A stretch of DNA of 37,732 nucleotides. It comes from a virus. Below, in pieces: positions 20,704 through 29,594 of this stretch. The notes beneath the pieces are model-generated. The model worked only from the letters and a program-made list of their open reading frames with translations. It was not told the origin of the DNA and ran no database searches. How positions within the stretch are numbered: position 1 is the first letter of the stretch; each line of letters opens with the position of its first letter. The stretch is from the IMG/VR virus record IMGVR_UViG_3300049057_000066, positions 1 to 37,732 of that record; one strand, 5' to 3'. A program made the translations under genes and the position numbers.

Positions 20704-21872
20704 TACTGCACGGTGATTGTTTACTTAAACTAAAAGAGCTAGAGCCAAATAGCGTTGACGCTATCGTCACCGATCCACCATACGGCTTAAAGTTCATGGG
20801 TAAAAAGTGGGACACGTCAGTGCCAAGTGTAGAGTTATGGCGTGAATGTTTACGCGTACTAAAGCCCGGCGGTCACGTTTTAAGTTTTGGCGGGACGCGC
20901 ACGTATCATCACATGGCGATGAACATTGAACTCGCTGGCTTTGAAATACGCGATCAGCTGCAATGGATTTACGGGAGTGGATTTCCGAAAAGCACAAACG
21001 TAGCTTTAAGGATTGATAAGGAAGCCGGAGCCATCGGAAACCGTGGCAAAGGATTCAATGCCGCAGGCCAAGGGATCAGCTTAAATCAAAATAAAGAATT
21101 ACGTTCGGATCATCCCGAATATGTTCCGCCGGAGTTTAAAACCGACGCCGCCAAAGAATGGCAAGGCTGGGGCACAGCCCTCAAACCCGCTAACGAGCCG
21201 ATTGTTTTAGCGCGTAAACCCTTAAGTGAAAAAACTGTAGCTGAGAATGTTTTGCGCTGGGGAACGGGTGCGATAAATGTAGATGCTGGGAGGATAGCTG
21301 CGAGCATTGAGGATATTAAAAGAACAAATCGCTTGAATCATAAAGGGAATTTCGACTGGAAACATTCGGAAAATACGGCTTTCAAAATGGGTCAAGGGGC
21401 TGATATTTCCCAGGGCCGCTGGCCGAGTAATTTACTTCTCGATGAAGACGCGGCAAAAATGTTGGATGCGCAGAGTGGTGTAAGTAAAAGTACAGGCGGT
21501 AAAGGCCGCGCCACTCAAAAAGCTACGCTTTCTTTTGGCGGCGGTGAGCGCGTTGGCGGGTACGAACCAAGGCTTCGCGCAAACGCTGGCGGGCTTGGGG
21601 ACTCCGGCGGCGCCTCACGTTTTTTCTATGTAGCGAAAGCCTCAAAGCATGAACGCGGCGAAGGCAACGCGCACCCCACTGTCAAACCAATAAAGCTCAT
21701 GCAGTATTTAATTAAACTTATCACACCGCCAAAAGGCACTGTGCTTGATCCATTTATGGGCTCAGGCTCAACGGGAGTAGCGGCGAAAAGCTTGGGCTTT
21801 GAGTTTATCGGCATAGAGCTTGAGCCACAGTATGCGCAAATTGCCGAGCGTAGAATCGAGGCTACAGCATGA
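20700..21872 (+). CDS. Site-specific DNA methyltransferase (N6-adenine or N4-cytosine, beta class)
   Basis: Methylates phage DNA using S-adenosylmethionine, probably protecting against host restriction. The catalytic DPPY is at residues 25-28, before the AdoMet site DPFMGSGSTG (350-359), which is the beta-class order. A long middle region (about 95-330) would hold the target recognition domain. Codon style there (about 20990-21440) differs from the ends, suggesting a swapped specificity segment. TTG start overlaps the terminase stop by 4 bases, with GGGAG upstream. No partner restriction enzyme is visible. Confidence 0.88.
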   Translation: MILHGDCLLKLKELEPNSVDAIVTDPPYGLKFMGKKWDTSVPSVELWRECLRVLKPGGHVLSFGGTRTYHHMAMNIELAGFEIRDQLQWIYGSGFPKSTNVALRIDKEAGAIGNRGKGFNAAGQGISLNQNKELRSDHPEYVPPEFKTDAAKEWQGWGTALKPANEPIVLARKPLSEKTVAENVLRWGTGAINVDAGRIAASIEDIKRTNRLNHKGNFDWKHSENTAFKMGQGADISQGRWPSNLLLDEDAAKMLDAQSGVSKSTGGKGRATQKATLSFGGGERVGGYEPRLRANAGGLGDSGGASRFFYVAKASKHERGEGNAHPTVKPIKLMQYLIKLITPPKGTVLDPFMGSGSTGVAAKSLGFEFIGIELEPQYAQIAERRIEATA

Positions 21873-22198
21873 TCTATGAATACGCGTGCGATCAATGCGT
21901 GCGCCAGTTTGAAGTCGTTAAAGCTATGAGTGAGAGTGGGCGCATTGAAGTGTGTGAGAAGTGCGGCGCTCAAGCTAGGCGCCTTTGGAGTGCTGCTATT
22001 GAGCACGTAGGCGCGAAAGTTAAAGACGCTGAGTACTATCACTCGCTCGGGCGCGTGGTTAAAAATGATAGAGAGCGAAAAGAAATAATTAAGCGCTATG
22101 GATTAGTAGAAGTCGGTAACGAGCGCCCCGAGCGTGCCCGCTATCACATGGAAAAAGATCGCAAAGAGCGCATACGTAAGCGCTGGGAGGACGAGTGA
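21869..22198 (+). CDS. FmdB-like zinc ribbon protein
   Basis: A 109-residue protein beginning MIYEYACDQCVRQFEVVKAMSE, with CDQC and CEKCG pairs, the signature of the FmdB/CxxC zinc ribbon family. The C-terminal half is charged and helical. Such proteins are often found between terminase and portal in phage genomes; role unknown. Coupled by ATGA. Confidence 0.75.
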   Translation: MIYEYACDQCVRQFEVVKAMSESGRIEVCEKCGAQARRLWSAAIEHVGAKVKDAEYYHSLGRVVKNDRERKEIIKRYGLVEVGNERPERARYHMEKDRKERIRKRWEDE

Positions 22199-22389
22199 GT
22201 AAGTTTACTAAAGTTACTATATCAGTCGAGGGTAAAACATATTTCGACTCTTTTTATAGAGATGTCTACCTAAGCAAAATAGCTGTTTCGTCAGCCAAAG
22301 ACGGCGAAGCATTTATTAAACATGCTCTTTATACAGCGTTTTTAGAATTACAAAAAAAACAAAAGGATTTTTCAAATGGAACTAAATGA
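22195..22389 (+). CDS. Small protein preceding the portal, unknown
   Basis: A 64-residue protein with a short beta-rich start (TKVTISVEGKTYFDSF) and a helical end. GTGA overlap upstream and a 14-base overlap with the portal start. No family is recognised. Confidence 0.5.
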   Translation: MSKFTKVTISVEGKTYFDSFYRDVYLSKIAVSSAKDGEAFIKHALYTAFLELQKKQKDFSNGTK

Positions 22390-24355
22390 ACTAGCAGGAT
22401 CACCGCTTTTAAATGAGCATCAAGCGCCAATGCAAACCGAAGGCGAGTTAAAAGATACGCCCGAGCAAGATGAAAAAGAGCTCGTCGCTAAAGTTAATAA
22501 GCTTTTTGATAAAGCTCGAAAGCATAGAAAAAAATATGACTCTAAATGGATGGACTACTATAAGTTCTTTCGCGGTAAGCAGTGGAAAGAGGAGCGCCCG
22601 GCATATCGCGCCAGCGCTGTCTTTAACAAGATATTCAGAGTGCTACAATCAAACGTGGCTATCCGCACAGATGCGCGTCCTAAGTTTGAGTTTTTACCGC
22701 CAGAGCCAGGCGATAGAGAGTTTTGTCAGATATTAAACGAGCTTGCGCAAGCAGACTGGGAGCAAAAGAATTGGCTCCTTGAGCTAACCACAAACTTATT
22801 TGACGATGAAATCTACGGGACAGCTCACGCCGAAGTAGGCTTTGACCCCGAATATAACGATGGCGTAGGCGATGTATGCTTTAAAGGTTTAGACAACTTT
22901 TATTGCTTTCCTGATCCAAACTGCTTTGACGTAAATGATCCTAGATGTGACTTTTTTATTTACGCTGAGCCTATTGATGTAAATGTGCTAAAGCGTGAGT
23001 ACCCAGAGAAAGCCGGAAAGCTAAAAGCTGATCTTGGCGAGTTCGTTGGCTCTGATAAAACAAGTATTTCAACTGACGTAATGAAAGCGCCAACGGAAAA
23101 CCTAGCCTACACTGATGAAAGCTATGATGGCTATAGCGTCAAAGAAGACAAGGCGCTAAAGATTACGTGCTGGCTTTATGATGATGAGGTGCTAGAGGAT
23201 GAAAAAGAAGAAACTCAAGAAGACGGCTCTGTGGTTAAGAAATCAACTAAGCGCTTAAAGTATCCTAATGGGCGCAAAATTGTAATGACCTCTAAAGTTT
23301 TGTTAGAAGATAAGCCAAACGAATTTGATGATGGTAAAATCCCAGTAATAAAGAAGCAAAACTATTTACTTCCACATGAATACTGGGGCATTTCAGAGCT
23401 AGAAAACTTAGAAGGCCCACAAACACATTTTAATAAAGTGATGAGCTTTACGTTAGATGTACTGCACTTAATGGGTAACCCTATTTGGGTTGTTGATAAT
23501 GCCTCTGGCGTTGATACCGATAATTTATTTAACCGCCCCGGCATGGTAGTTGAGAAAAATCCCAACACCGAAGTGCGCCGCGAAGAGGGCGTGCAGCTTC
23601 AGCCTTACGTTTTAAACTTAGCGCAAATGATTGAAGCTGAGTTTGATGAGCTTGCTGCAACATCAGAAGTGTCTCAAGGCATACGCCCAGAAGGTGTGAC
23701 CGCTGCTAAAGCTATTGAGGCGCTACAAGATACTGCGCAAACACGCTTACGTTTAAAATCGCGCGTGCTTGATGCGTACTTACAGCAGTTTGGCCAGATG
23801 TACGTTTCACGCGTGATGCAATTTAAAACTGCGCCGCAAGTGTATCGTATTACTAATAGCCAAGGCGCGATGAAGTACTTTAAGTTTCACGTAGAGGACG
23901 TGCCCGTGATGGGCGAGCCGAGCATTGATCCGATGACTGGCGCACCACTTCCGCCGCAGCCCATGGTTGACGAAATGGGCCAGCCTGTAACTGAAAAAAT
24001 CGGACGCTATCGTGAGATGACAGCCGACCCCATGAGTGGCGGCACTGTCGCGGGTGATGAGAAAGTGTTTAAGCTTCAAGCAAAATATGATGTGCGCGTG
24101 CAAACAGGATCCGCTTTACCTTTTGCAAAGACTGAGAAAGTTAACACAAGCTTTCAGCTATTTGATCGCGGCATAATTGACGCCGAAGAGGTGTTAAAAG
24201 CTACCGATTATCCAAACTGGGAAGCGGTACTCGCGCGCATGCAAATGAAGGCTGAGCAGCAAGCTATGGCACAAGCGCAAATGGCTATGCCACAGCCCGC
24301 GCCCGGTCCAGATATGGGTGGCGGCGACACATTAAGCGCAGGCGTGCCGATGTGA
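22376..24355 (+). CDS. Portal protein (P22-type)
   Basis: Forms the dodecameric ring at the capsid vertex through which DNA enters. The 659-residue length and order (N-terminal helical wing, DYYKFFRGKQW near residue 57, a beta-rich stem, then a Gln/Met/Ala-rich helical barrel tail) match P22-like and related podovirus portals. It lies just upstream of the promoter, scaffold and coat, the standard order. ATG 22376 follows AAAAGGA. Confidence 0.82.
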   Translation: MELNELAGSPLLNEHQAPMQTEGELKDTPEQDEKELVAKVNKLFDKARKHRKKYDSKWMDYYKFFRGKQWKEERPAYRASAVFNKIFRVLQSNVAIRTDARPKFEFLPPEPGDREFCQILNELAQADWEQKNWLLELTTNLFDDEIYGTAHAEVGFDPEYNDGVGDVCFKGLDNFYCFPDPNCFDVNDPRCDFFIYAEPIDVNVLKREYPEKAGKLKADLGEFVGSDKTSISTDVMKAPTENLAYTDESYDGYSVKEDKALKITCWLYDDEVLEDEKEETQEDGSVVKKSTKRLKYPNGRKIVMTSKVLLEDKPNEFDDGKIPVIKKQNYLLPHEYWGISELENLEGPQTHFNKVMSFTLDVLHLMGNPIWVVDNASGVDTDNLFNRPGMVVEKNPNTEVRREEGVQLQPYVLNLAQMIEAEFDELAATSEVSQGIRPEGVTAAKAIEALQDTAQTRLRLKSRVLDAYLQQFGQMYVSRVMQFKTAPQVYRITNSQGAMKYFKFHVEDVPVMGEPSIDPMTGAPLPPQPMVDEMGQPVTEKIGRYREMTADPMSGGTVAGDEKVFKLQAKYDVRVQTGSALPFAKTEKVNTSFQLFDRGIIDAEEVLKATDYPNWEAVLARMQMKAEQQAMAQAQMAMPQPAPGPDMGGGDTLSAGVPM

Positions 24356-24357
24356 GC

Positions 24358-24387
24358 TTGATTTTTTTAAAAGTTTAGAGTTATAAT
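24358..24387 (+). promoter_or_regulatory. Strong promoter for the scaffold and coat genes
   Basis: TTGATT (24358-24363) and the perfect -10 TATAAT (24382-24387) are 18 bp apart, in the only sizeable gap of the late region (24356-24461). Transcription would start near 24394. It is suited to the extra coat-protein transcripts a capsid needs. Little else is seen in the gap. Confidence 0.65.
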
Positions 24388-24461
24388 TGCGGTAGAGCCT
24401 AGTCTTACCACGCCAATACTGATTTAAATTTCTTACAAATTCTAAAAAAAAGAGTTCTATT

Positions 24462-24707
24462 TTGGAAAATCCAAGAGATTCACTTGGCGTTATTGACTCT
24501 GAATTTGAGAAATTTAAACAGCTACTAGAAAAAACCACAGGCATTACTCCTAGAGACAAAGAAGCTTTCCAGAAAGTCGTAAAGAGCTGGGAAGCTACCA
24601 AAGAAAATCTAAATCAAGAGCCCGATCAAGATTTAAACACAGAAATACCTCAAGTCATTGGCCTTCCAGAGCATGCTGGCGCTGGCGACGTTGAGCCATG
24701 TTTATAG
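24462..24707 (+). CDS. Small acidic protein before the scaffold
   Basis: An 81-residue, Glu/Asp-rich helical protein, TTG start after AAGAG. Its composition and position immediately before the scaffold suggest a head-assembly helper, but no family is recognised. Confidence 0.5.
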   Translation: MENPRDSLGVIDSEFEKFKQLLEKTTGITPRDKEAFQKVVKSWEATKENLNQEPDQDLNTEIPQVIGLPEHAGAGDVEPCL

Positions 24708-24715
24708 GAGAATAA

Positions 24716-25588
24716 ATGTCAGAAGAAATTAGTGATCAACAAGTAGATTCAATGCTCGCGGAAATGGAAGGCTCTGGCACGACCGAGATTCCTATGGGTG
24801 ATGAAGCTCCCGCTGAAAGTGCAGCGCCCGCCGCTCAAGCTCCCGCACAAACACAAGCGCCTGCGCCTACGCAAACATACAAATTAAAAATTAATGGCCA
24901 AGATATTGAAGCAACTCCAGAGCAGCTCTACCAATGGGCGCAGCGCGGATACGATGCTCCAAATAAAATTGGCGAAGTAAATAAAAAGCTACAAGAGTAC
25001 GAGTCAAAGTATAAGCCCTATCAAGAGATCGACGCGTTTGCGCGCGAAAATCCAGAGTGGTGGCAGAACGTACAAGAACTCTATGCTCAGCGCGAGGCTT
25101 TGCGAGCTAAAGCGGATCCGAGCAATCCGCTAACGCAAGAATTATTGCAAGTTAAAGATCAGCTATCACAATTACATCAATTTAAAGATTCAGTTCTTGA
25201 ACAACAAACGCGTGCTAAACACGCCCAAGAAGACCAAGCCCTTGATCAAAGCATTAAATCCATTCGGGAGAAACACCCGAATCTAGATTGGAATGCTGCC
25301 GATCAGAATGGTTACAACTTAGAAAAGCAGATTTTAAAATTTGGCTCCGAGCGCGGACTACCAGATTTTGACTCCGCATTTAAGCTGTACTGCCATGATA
25401 AGCTTTTGTCGCTTGAGGCTGAGCGCGCCAAAGAAGCAATGACTAAAGACATTCAAAAGAAAACAAAGCTGGGACTACTGAAAGAAAATTCAGCTCCTAA
25501 GACAAATCGAGAGAATGTCAAAGCTAAGTCATATAACAACCTTGAGGCTGACATTCTAGAAGAGTGGAAATCTCAAGGAGTAATATAA
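24716..25588 (+). CDS. Capsid scaffold protein
   Basis: Directs coat assembly and leaves before maturation. A 290-residue acidic protein with an Ala/Pro/Gln linker (residues 34-58), a TYKLKINGQDIEATPEQL domain common to podovirus scaffolds, then long coiled-coil helices (about 85-240) and a basic coat-binding C terminus. Placed between portal and coat as in P22. AGGAG upstream. Confidence 0.8.
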   Translation: MSEEISDQQVDSMLAEMEGSGTTEIPMGDEAPAESAAPAAQAPAQTQAPAPTQTYKLKINGQDIEATPEQLYQWAQRGYDAPNKIGEVNKKLQEYESKYKPYQEIDAFARENPEWWQNVQELYAQREALRAKADPSNPLTQELLQVKDQLSQLHQFKDSVLEQQTRAKHAQEDQALDQSIKSIREKHPNLDWNAADQNGYNLEKQILKFGSERGLPDFDSAFKLYCHDKLLSLEAERAKEAMTKDIQKKTKLGLLKENSAPKTNRENVKAKSYNNLEADILEEWKSQGVI

Positions 25589-25617
25589 ACAATTTTTTAT
25601 TCATGGAAGGATAAAAC

Positions 25618-26544
25618 ATGCCCTCTTTAAGTTATAATAACTTGAGTGCTGTTACGGAAAGAAAATTTATCCCAAAGATGGTTGATAATATTTTCGATTC
25701 TATGGTGCTCTTAAAAAGATTAAAAGATGGTGACAGCTACGAGAAACTCGACGGCGGTACCACTATCATGCAACCCCTTAACTACGCTATTCCCGGCGCT
25801 GGCGGATGGTTTCAAGGCTCTGACACAATGGATACTTCTGACTCAGAAGTTATCACAAGTGCGGAGTATGCTTGGGCGCAAGCTTACTACACTATCGCTA
25901 TCACTGGACAAGATGAGCGCAAAAACTCTGGCGCGCCAGCAGTTCTAAAGCTTATCAAAGAAAAAGTGAAAATTGCTGAGCAAGCAATGATGCAGCTTTT
26001 AGGTACTGGCGTCTATAATGCTGGCTCGACTACTAACGCAATCGTTGGTCTTCGCGCTATCGTTGGAACTGGTAACACTATCGGCGGTATCTCGCAAAGC
26101 TCATACTCATGGTGGCAAGGTCAAGTAGATAGCACGACTACTACTTTAACACTCGCTGCAATGGCATCACGCATGAGCGCTTGTCGTGTTGGCTCTGATC
26201 GTCCAAGTGTTATTACAACTGATAGCACTAACTGGGACCGCTACCACAATTTGCTACAACCGCAGCAACGCTTCCAAGATGCTCAGTCTGCTAAAGGCGG
26301 ATTCAGCTCATTGATGTTCCAAGGCATCCCGGTGCTTGACGATGCTCAATGTCCTTCGAGCCATATGTTCTTCTTAAACGAAGACTACTTGAAACTCTAC
26401 GTCCATAAAGACGCTGATTTCAAATTTGAGCCATTTGCTAAGCCCGTAAACCAAGACGTCAAAATAGCCAAGATTTTACTTATGTGCTCTTTTGGGTCTT
26501 CTAACAATCGCATGCACGGCAAACTCAGTGCATTAGCGGCTTAA
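25618..26544 (+). CDS. Major capsid protein
   Basis: The icosahedral shell subunit. A 308-residue protein of the HK97-fold type, judged by size, order and composition. N-terminal helix SLSYNNLSAVTERKFIPKMV, then LKDGDSYEKLDGGTTIMQPL and a long central helix KLIKEKVKIAEQAMMQLLG, with a C-terminal FKFEPFAKPVNQDVKIAKIL strand. Strong ribosome site GGAAGGAT. Immediately after the scaffold and before a decoration-like protein. Confidence 0.85.
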   Translation: MPSLSYNNLSAVTERKFIPKMVDNIFDSMVLLKRLKDGDSYEKLDGGTTIMQPLNYAIPGAGGWFQGSDTMDTSDSEVITSAEYAWAQAYYTIAITGQDERKNSGAPAVLKLIKEKVKIAEQAMMQLLGTGVYNAGSTTNAIVGLRAIVGTGNTIGGISQSSYSWWQGQVDSTTTTLTLAAMASRMSACRVGSDRPSVITTDSTNWDRYHNLLQPQQRFQDAQSAKGGFSSLMFQGIPVLDDAQCPSSHMFFLNEDYLKLYVHKDADFKFEPFAKPVNQDVKIAKILLMCSFGSSNNRMHGKLSALAA

Positions 26545-26556
26545 GAGAGGTGACGA

Positions 26557-27018
26557 ATGGGATTTTACGGTAACGGACCACATTCATTAGACGCAATTTC
26601 TGGCGTAACATCATCTCCCGTTGTTGAACTCGGCACACGCCGATGGGTTAACGGCGAGGAGTATGTTTACTGCTACAACAACACAGGTTCAGCGGCTACA
26701 GCTGGCGCGGCGATGGTAACATCGGGCATAAGCGGGTTTTCATTTACTCGCTCAAGCACAGCGTCACTTGATTTGCCAATGTGCTTTGTGAAACACGCAG
26801 CGCCTGACGTTGGTCAGTACTTTTGGGGACTCGTTCGCGGGTCAGTAAACGTACTGTCAGCAACGATTTCAGCGGGCAATCCAATTACTATCGGAAATAA
26901 CGGCGCGGTAGCTAGCTATCTTGCTGGCTCATTCCCGACGGGCGTTGTTTTCGGCAAAATGCTGGAAGCCGCTTCTGGATCTACTGCGTCGTTAGCTTAC
27001 GTTAAGTGCTACGGCTGA
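26557..27018 (+). CDS. Candidate capsid decoration protein
   Basis: A 153-residue, Gly/Ser/Thr/Ala-rich beta protein directly after the coat gene. Repeated short strands and a pattern like DUF2190/head-fibre proteins (ISAGNPITIGNNGAV) fit a decoration or cement protein on the shell. It precedes the Maf-like gene, so it is one of the possible glycan acceptors. Confidence 0.6.
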   Translation: MGFYGNGPHSLDAISGVTSSPVVELGTRRWVNGEEYVYCYNNTGSAATAGAAMVTSGISGFSFTRSSTASLDLPMCFVKHAAPDVGQYFWGLVRGSVNVLSATISAGNPITIGNNGAVASYLAGSFPTGVVFGKMLEAASGSTASLAYVKCYG

Positions 27019-27045
27019 TAATTATTATTTAATCAAAGGAGAATT

Positions 27046-28065
27046 ATGAGTAGAAAAGTTGAAATTACATTAGATTTGCAAAACTATATTGTTAATCCGC
27101 CGATTGAGCCGGAAAACTTGTACATTAACTCAACAAGAAACGACGGTCCAACCGTTAAAGCTTGGAAGGGCACATGGATAAGTCAAATCAAGGCCAATAA
27201 GGCAAAATATAAAAGCTTTGCAGAGAACGGTGTAGGACAGCTTTTTAACTTAAATTCAAAGCGTCCCGCGATTATCGCGGGCGCTGGCCCTTCGCTAAAA
27301 CATAACGGCGCTTTGTTAAAAGACCGTGGAGATATTCCTTTAATATCATGCTTACACAATTTCCATTTCTTCGAGGATAACGGTGTTACCCCTGATTACT
27401 ACGTCACGCTTGATGCGGGCGATGTAACCGTAGGCGAAGTCACCGAGGGTGGTAAACACCCGCCGGAATGGTATTGGGAGCGCACAAAAGATAAAACGCT
27501 TGTTGCATTTATTGGCACAAGCCCACTGCTATTAGAAAAATGGCTTGGGAAAATTTTATTTTACAATGCGCCCATGCCTGACCCAGAAATAAAAAAAGAA
27601 ATTGCAGAGCTTGAGGAGTTTCACACTTACATTTCAACTGGCGGCAATGTTTTAGGCGCATGCCTTTATTTAGCAAAAGCTATTTTGGGCTCTAATCCGA
27701 TTGCCTTTGTGGGCGCTGACTTTTGTTTTAGCTATGACAAAAAATTTCATGGCTGGGACTCAAAGTACGACGCTAACTTAGGAAACGTCATGAGATTAAA
27801 TGACATTTACGGCAATAAAGTGTTGTCGTGGCAATCTTACTTAGGTTTTAAACAATGGTTTGAATACATCGCAATGCGAGTGCCCGGCATCTACATTAAT
27901 TGTAGTGAGGGCGGAACTTTTGGAGCATATCCAGAGGGAAATCTCATGGCGATTAAGCAAATGGAGTTAGCAGAATTTTTCGATATGTATGATTTAAACC
28001 GACACATTAAAGAGCAATGCTTATACCCGAGTAAGAAAACCGACATGGGCGTTGTATTATTTTAA
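27046..28065 (+). CDS. Maf/DUF115 (MptE-like) family protein, putative nonulosonate transferase
   Basis: In motile bacteria, Maf proteins attach pseudaminic or legionaminic acid from the CMP-sugar to flagellin Ser/Thr. The 339-residue product has the MAF_flag10 core: RPAIIAGAGPSL at 73-84, GVTPDYYVTLDAGD at 113-126, STGGNVLGACLYLA at 197-210 and PIAFVGADFCFS at 218-229. It lacks the extra terminal domains of long Maf proteins. It lies between decoration and Ser/Thr-rich structural genes, with a strong AAAGGAG. Other DUF115 members are pterin kinases, so the transferase role leans on the co-encoded nonulosonate genes. Confidence 0.78.
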   Translation: MSRKVEITLDLQNYIVNPPIEPENLYINSTRNDGPTVKAWKGTWISQIKANKAKYKSFAENGVGQLFNLNSKRPAIIAGAGPSLKHNGALLKDRGDIPLISCLHNFHFFEDNGVTPDYYVTLDAGDVTVGEVTEGGKHPPEWYWERTKDKTLVAFIGTSPLLLEKWLGKILFYNAPMPDPEIKKEIAELEEFHTYISTGGNVLGACLYLAKAILGSNPIAFVGADFCFSYDKKFHGWDSKYDANLGNVMRLNDIYGNKVLSWQSYLGFKQWFEYIAMRVPGIYINCSEGGTFGAYPEGNLMAIKQMELAEFFDMYDLNRHIKEQCLYPSKKTDMGVVLF

Positions 28066-28082
28066 CAACAAGAGGTAAATAA

Positions 28083-28352
28083 ATGGCTTTCACTATTTCA
28101 GTAATTCAAAAAACAGTTTGGGGTGATAACAAAGTACACACTCTGTCGTGCACAGTCGATTCAGCTTCCGGCAATATCGACACAGGTCTTTCAAACGTTT
28201 ACGGTCTTACTCACGCGTGTGCATCTATGGCGACAGCTGGCATCCGTTTGCAGCGTAACCTTGGCTCTAACTCTACAGCCATTCCGGGTTATGTTAACGT
28301 AAACTCTGCCGCTGCCGGTGACGTTTTCATTTTAACCGTTTACGGGAAATAA
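28083..28352 (+). CDS. Small Ser/Ala/Thr-rich virion protein
   Basis: An 89-residue, beta-rich protein with many Ser, Thr and Asn (residues 18-80), between the Maf-like gene and structural genes. Probably a capsid or head-fibre component and a plausible glycan acceptor. AAGAGGT upstream. No family is recognised. Confidence 0.6.
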   Translation: MAFTISVIQKTVWGDNKVHTLSCTVDSASGNIDTGLSNVYGLTHACASMATAGIRLQRNLGSNSTAIPGYVNVNSAAAGDVFILTVYGK

Positions 28353-28705
28353 TGCGAAAGCTGTTAGCTTGGCTTAAGTACCTTTTGCCGCTTGCAATTG
28401 TTTTCTTGTTTAAGAAGTCAAAAGCAAGCGAGCTTACGTACAGTCATTTTTTAGATCCAGCTGAAGCTGAGAAGCGCGACGAGTTTCTCGCCTCGGCCAA
28501 GCGTCCTGACTGGAACGAGGACGATTGCTATAGCGCAAAGCTATTTGTGCAAGAGCTATTTAACGCGCGCGCAATCGTTGATCTGAACGATCTACCGCTG
28601 CATTACTTTCACTTAGTCGATGATACCTTTCTGCTTGGCGCTAAAGCTAGCGTTGATGGTTTAGCAAAAAAACTTGCTGACGAAAAAGTTAGAAGGGGTA
28701 TCTAA
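28352..28705 (+). CDS. Structural-region protein with an N-terminal membrane or signal segment
   Basis: A 117-residue protein: hydrophobic residues 4-20 (LLAWLKYLLPLAIVFLF), then charged helices. It overlaps both neighbours by one base (TAATG). It could be an ejected protein crossing membranes or a minor head protein. No family is recognised. Confidence 0.5.
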   Translation: MRKLLAWLKYLLPLAIVFLFKKSKASELTYSHFLDPAEAEKRDEFLASAKRPDWNEDDCYSAKLFVQELFNARAIVDLNDLPLHYFHLVDDTFLLGAKASVDGLAKKLADEKVRRGI

Positions 28706-29580
28706 TGGCAATTGTTTTCGCTGTACACGGAGATAGTTTAGACGCTAGATACTCAAGCGGCGGTAAGACTGGCACACGCACAAGTTCCACACTTGTCGTA
28801 CCAAACACTACAACCTCCGGCGCGCTTGGCGGCGTAGCGATTGACTTTAACACTGTCGCTAGCTCTAAAGCGGCTACGTGGAACGCACAGCTTAACACGC
28901 CAAATGGGCGCACGCTTTCTGTTAATCACGGCTACATCCCGCAATACTCTGGCGCCCCATCATCACGCCGCGCGATCATAAACTTGTCAGCAAACTCTGG
29001 GCGCTTAGGCGAAATAGAGCTAACGCACGAGACAACAACGGGAAATATCAACGTCACAGCGGTAAACGCGGCTGGGACTGTGTGTATCAACGCGGTGAGC
29101 GCTGGCGCATACTCGCCAACATCAGGCACAAGAAACGATATTGGTTTTTCTTGGGACGGCACTACTACAGCGAACTCTTTTAAAGTCTATGTAGATTCCG
29201 TGCTTCTCGGTAGCATCACGCCGGGCACAGCGTTTGAGGCTGGCTGGACTAACACATATTTTAAAGAAATTATTTTAGGCGTTTCGCGTGCGGCGAGCGC
29301 GGCACTACACCGCACAGATGAGCTCGTGATTTGGGATACAGTCGTAGACTTTACCGCCAACGTAACGCTTGAATCTGGCCCCGGCCTTTTAAACGGCGCC
29401 AGCAGATCAAGTTACGTGAGCGTTTCAGCGTTTGACGGTTTACAAAACACAAGCCCGGGCGATTCAAACGTGAAAAACGGCACGACTTGGTATCTAAACG
29501 GAGTTTTACAAACAGGCACAGAGGTCGCAGCTAGCGGCGACGGTTCACATTGCGCGAGCAACTTAAGTTGGAGCAATTAA
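28705..29580 (+). CDS. LamG/concanavalin-like head-fibre or decoration protein
   Basis: A 291-residue, Ser/Thr/Gly-rich beta protein. Residues 60-215 resemble a LamG jelly-roll: IGFSWDGTTTANSFKVYVDSVLLGSI and FKEIILGVSRAASAALHRTDELVIWD are typical end strands of such domains, which often bind sugars. It would project from the capsid or tail and is a candidate receptor-binding or glycosylated surface protein. Confidence 0.6.
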   Translation: MAIVFAVHGDSLDARYSSGGKTGTRTSSTLVVPNTTTSGALGGVAIDFNTVASSKAATWNAQLNTPNGRTLSVNHGYIPQYSGAPSSRRAIINLSANSGRLGEIELTHETTTGNINVTAVNAAGTVCINAVSAGAYSPTSGTRNDIGFSWDGTTTANSFKVYVDSVLLGSITPGTAFEAGWTNTYFKEIILGVSRAASAALHRTDELVIWDTVVDFTANVTLESGPGLLNGASRSSYVSVSAFDGLQNTSPGDSNVKNGTTWYLNGVLQTGTEVAASGDGSHCASNLSWSN

Positions 29581-29594
29581 AAAAGGAGTTTTAA

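Noticed and set aside
20700-21872. Restriction-modification system
   Set aside because: Only the methyltransferase is present; neighbours are packaging and structural genes with no endonuclease partner.
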